From Spirochaetota bacterium (GTDB lineage Bacteria; Spirochaetota; JAGLSM01), in contig JAGLSM010000021.1 of NCBI GenBank assembly GCA_023135745.1, positions 1 through 11,855 on the forward strand: a DNA stretch of 11,855 nt. Reading direction: 5' to 3'. Made by a program: the position numbers and the translations under genes. This document shows, one piece after another, positions 11,779 to 11,855 of the stretch (position 1 is its first letter; every line of letters starts with the position of its first letter). The notes below the pieces were generated by a model that was not told the origin of the DNA, did no database searches, and saw nothing but the letters and a program-made list of their open reading frames with translations.

Positions 11779-11855
11779 TTATTTTTGAAAGATTAATTAA
11801 AAGAACGCAGATTAGGTTTATTGGAGGTAGGATAGAACAGTTGAGTAGACTGAGA

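Overview
The window is AT-rich DNA from what looks like a diderm bacterium. The evidence is a lipoprotein-type signal peptide at the left edge, an NlpC/P60 protein whose C-terminal half looks like an outer-membrane beta-barrel, and an ECF sigma factor. The mix of Hanks-type kinases, FHA domains and LRR-DUF3592 proteins would suit a spirochaete or a similar low-GC, signalling-rich lineage. No rRNA or housekeeping marker is present, so this placement is a guess.

Left part (1-2559), all on the minus strand: the start of a lipoprotein gene that runs off the window; a leucine-rich-repeat/DUF3592 membrane protein (367-1476); a gene-poor stretch (1477-1935) holding a MITE-like inverted repeat; and an ECF-type sigma factor (1936-2559).

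Core (2560-10031), plus strand, divergent from the sigma gene: a 258-base intergenic region with a possible ECF-type promoter, a 12-bp palindrome and a structured leader. It precedes a tight run of six genes: an unrecognised acidic 176-aa protein; a PPP-like metallophosphatase; a transmembrane Ser/Thr kinase with a ~315-residue extracytoplasmic domain; a polytopic membrane protein with a degenerate C-terminal FHA-like domain; a membrane-anchored von Willebrand A protein with a degenerate cytoplasmic FHA-like domain; and a soluble Ser/Thr kinase with a zinc ribbon and an intact FHA domain. The last five have gaps of 11-21 bases or a 4-base overlap and are almost certainly co-transcribed. The gene content implies a self-contained phosphosignalling module. 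A sensor kinase, a soluble kinase and an opposing phosphatase would act on two membrane proteins, one of which exposes an adhesion or metal-binding VWA domain outside the cytoplasm. It resembles in kind, but does not match, the TerY-P triads and the PpkA/PppA/Fha control of type VI secretion. No Ter or secretion gene is present here.

Right part (10032-11855): a short graveyard of gene fragments (GyrI-like effector-binding domain, possible TolC-like N-terminus, SHOCT tail), then a minus-strand NlpC/P60-beta-barrel fusion gene with a good promoter just upstream of its chosen start.
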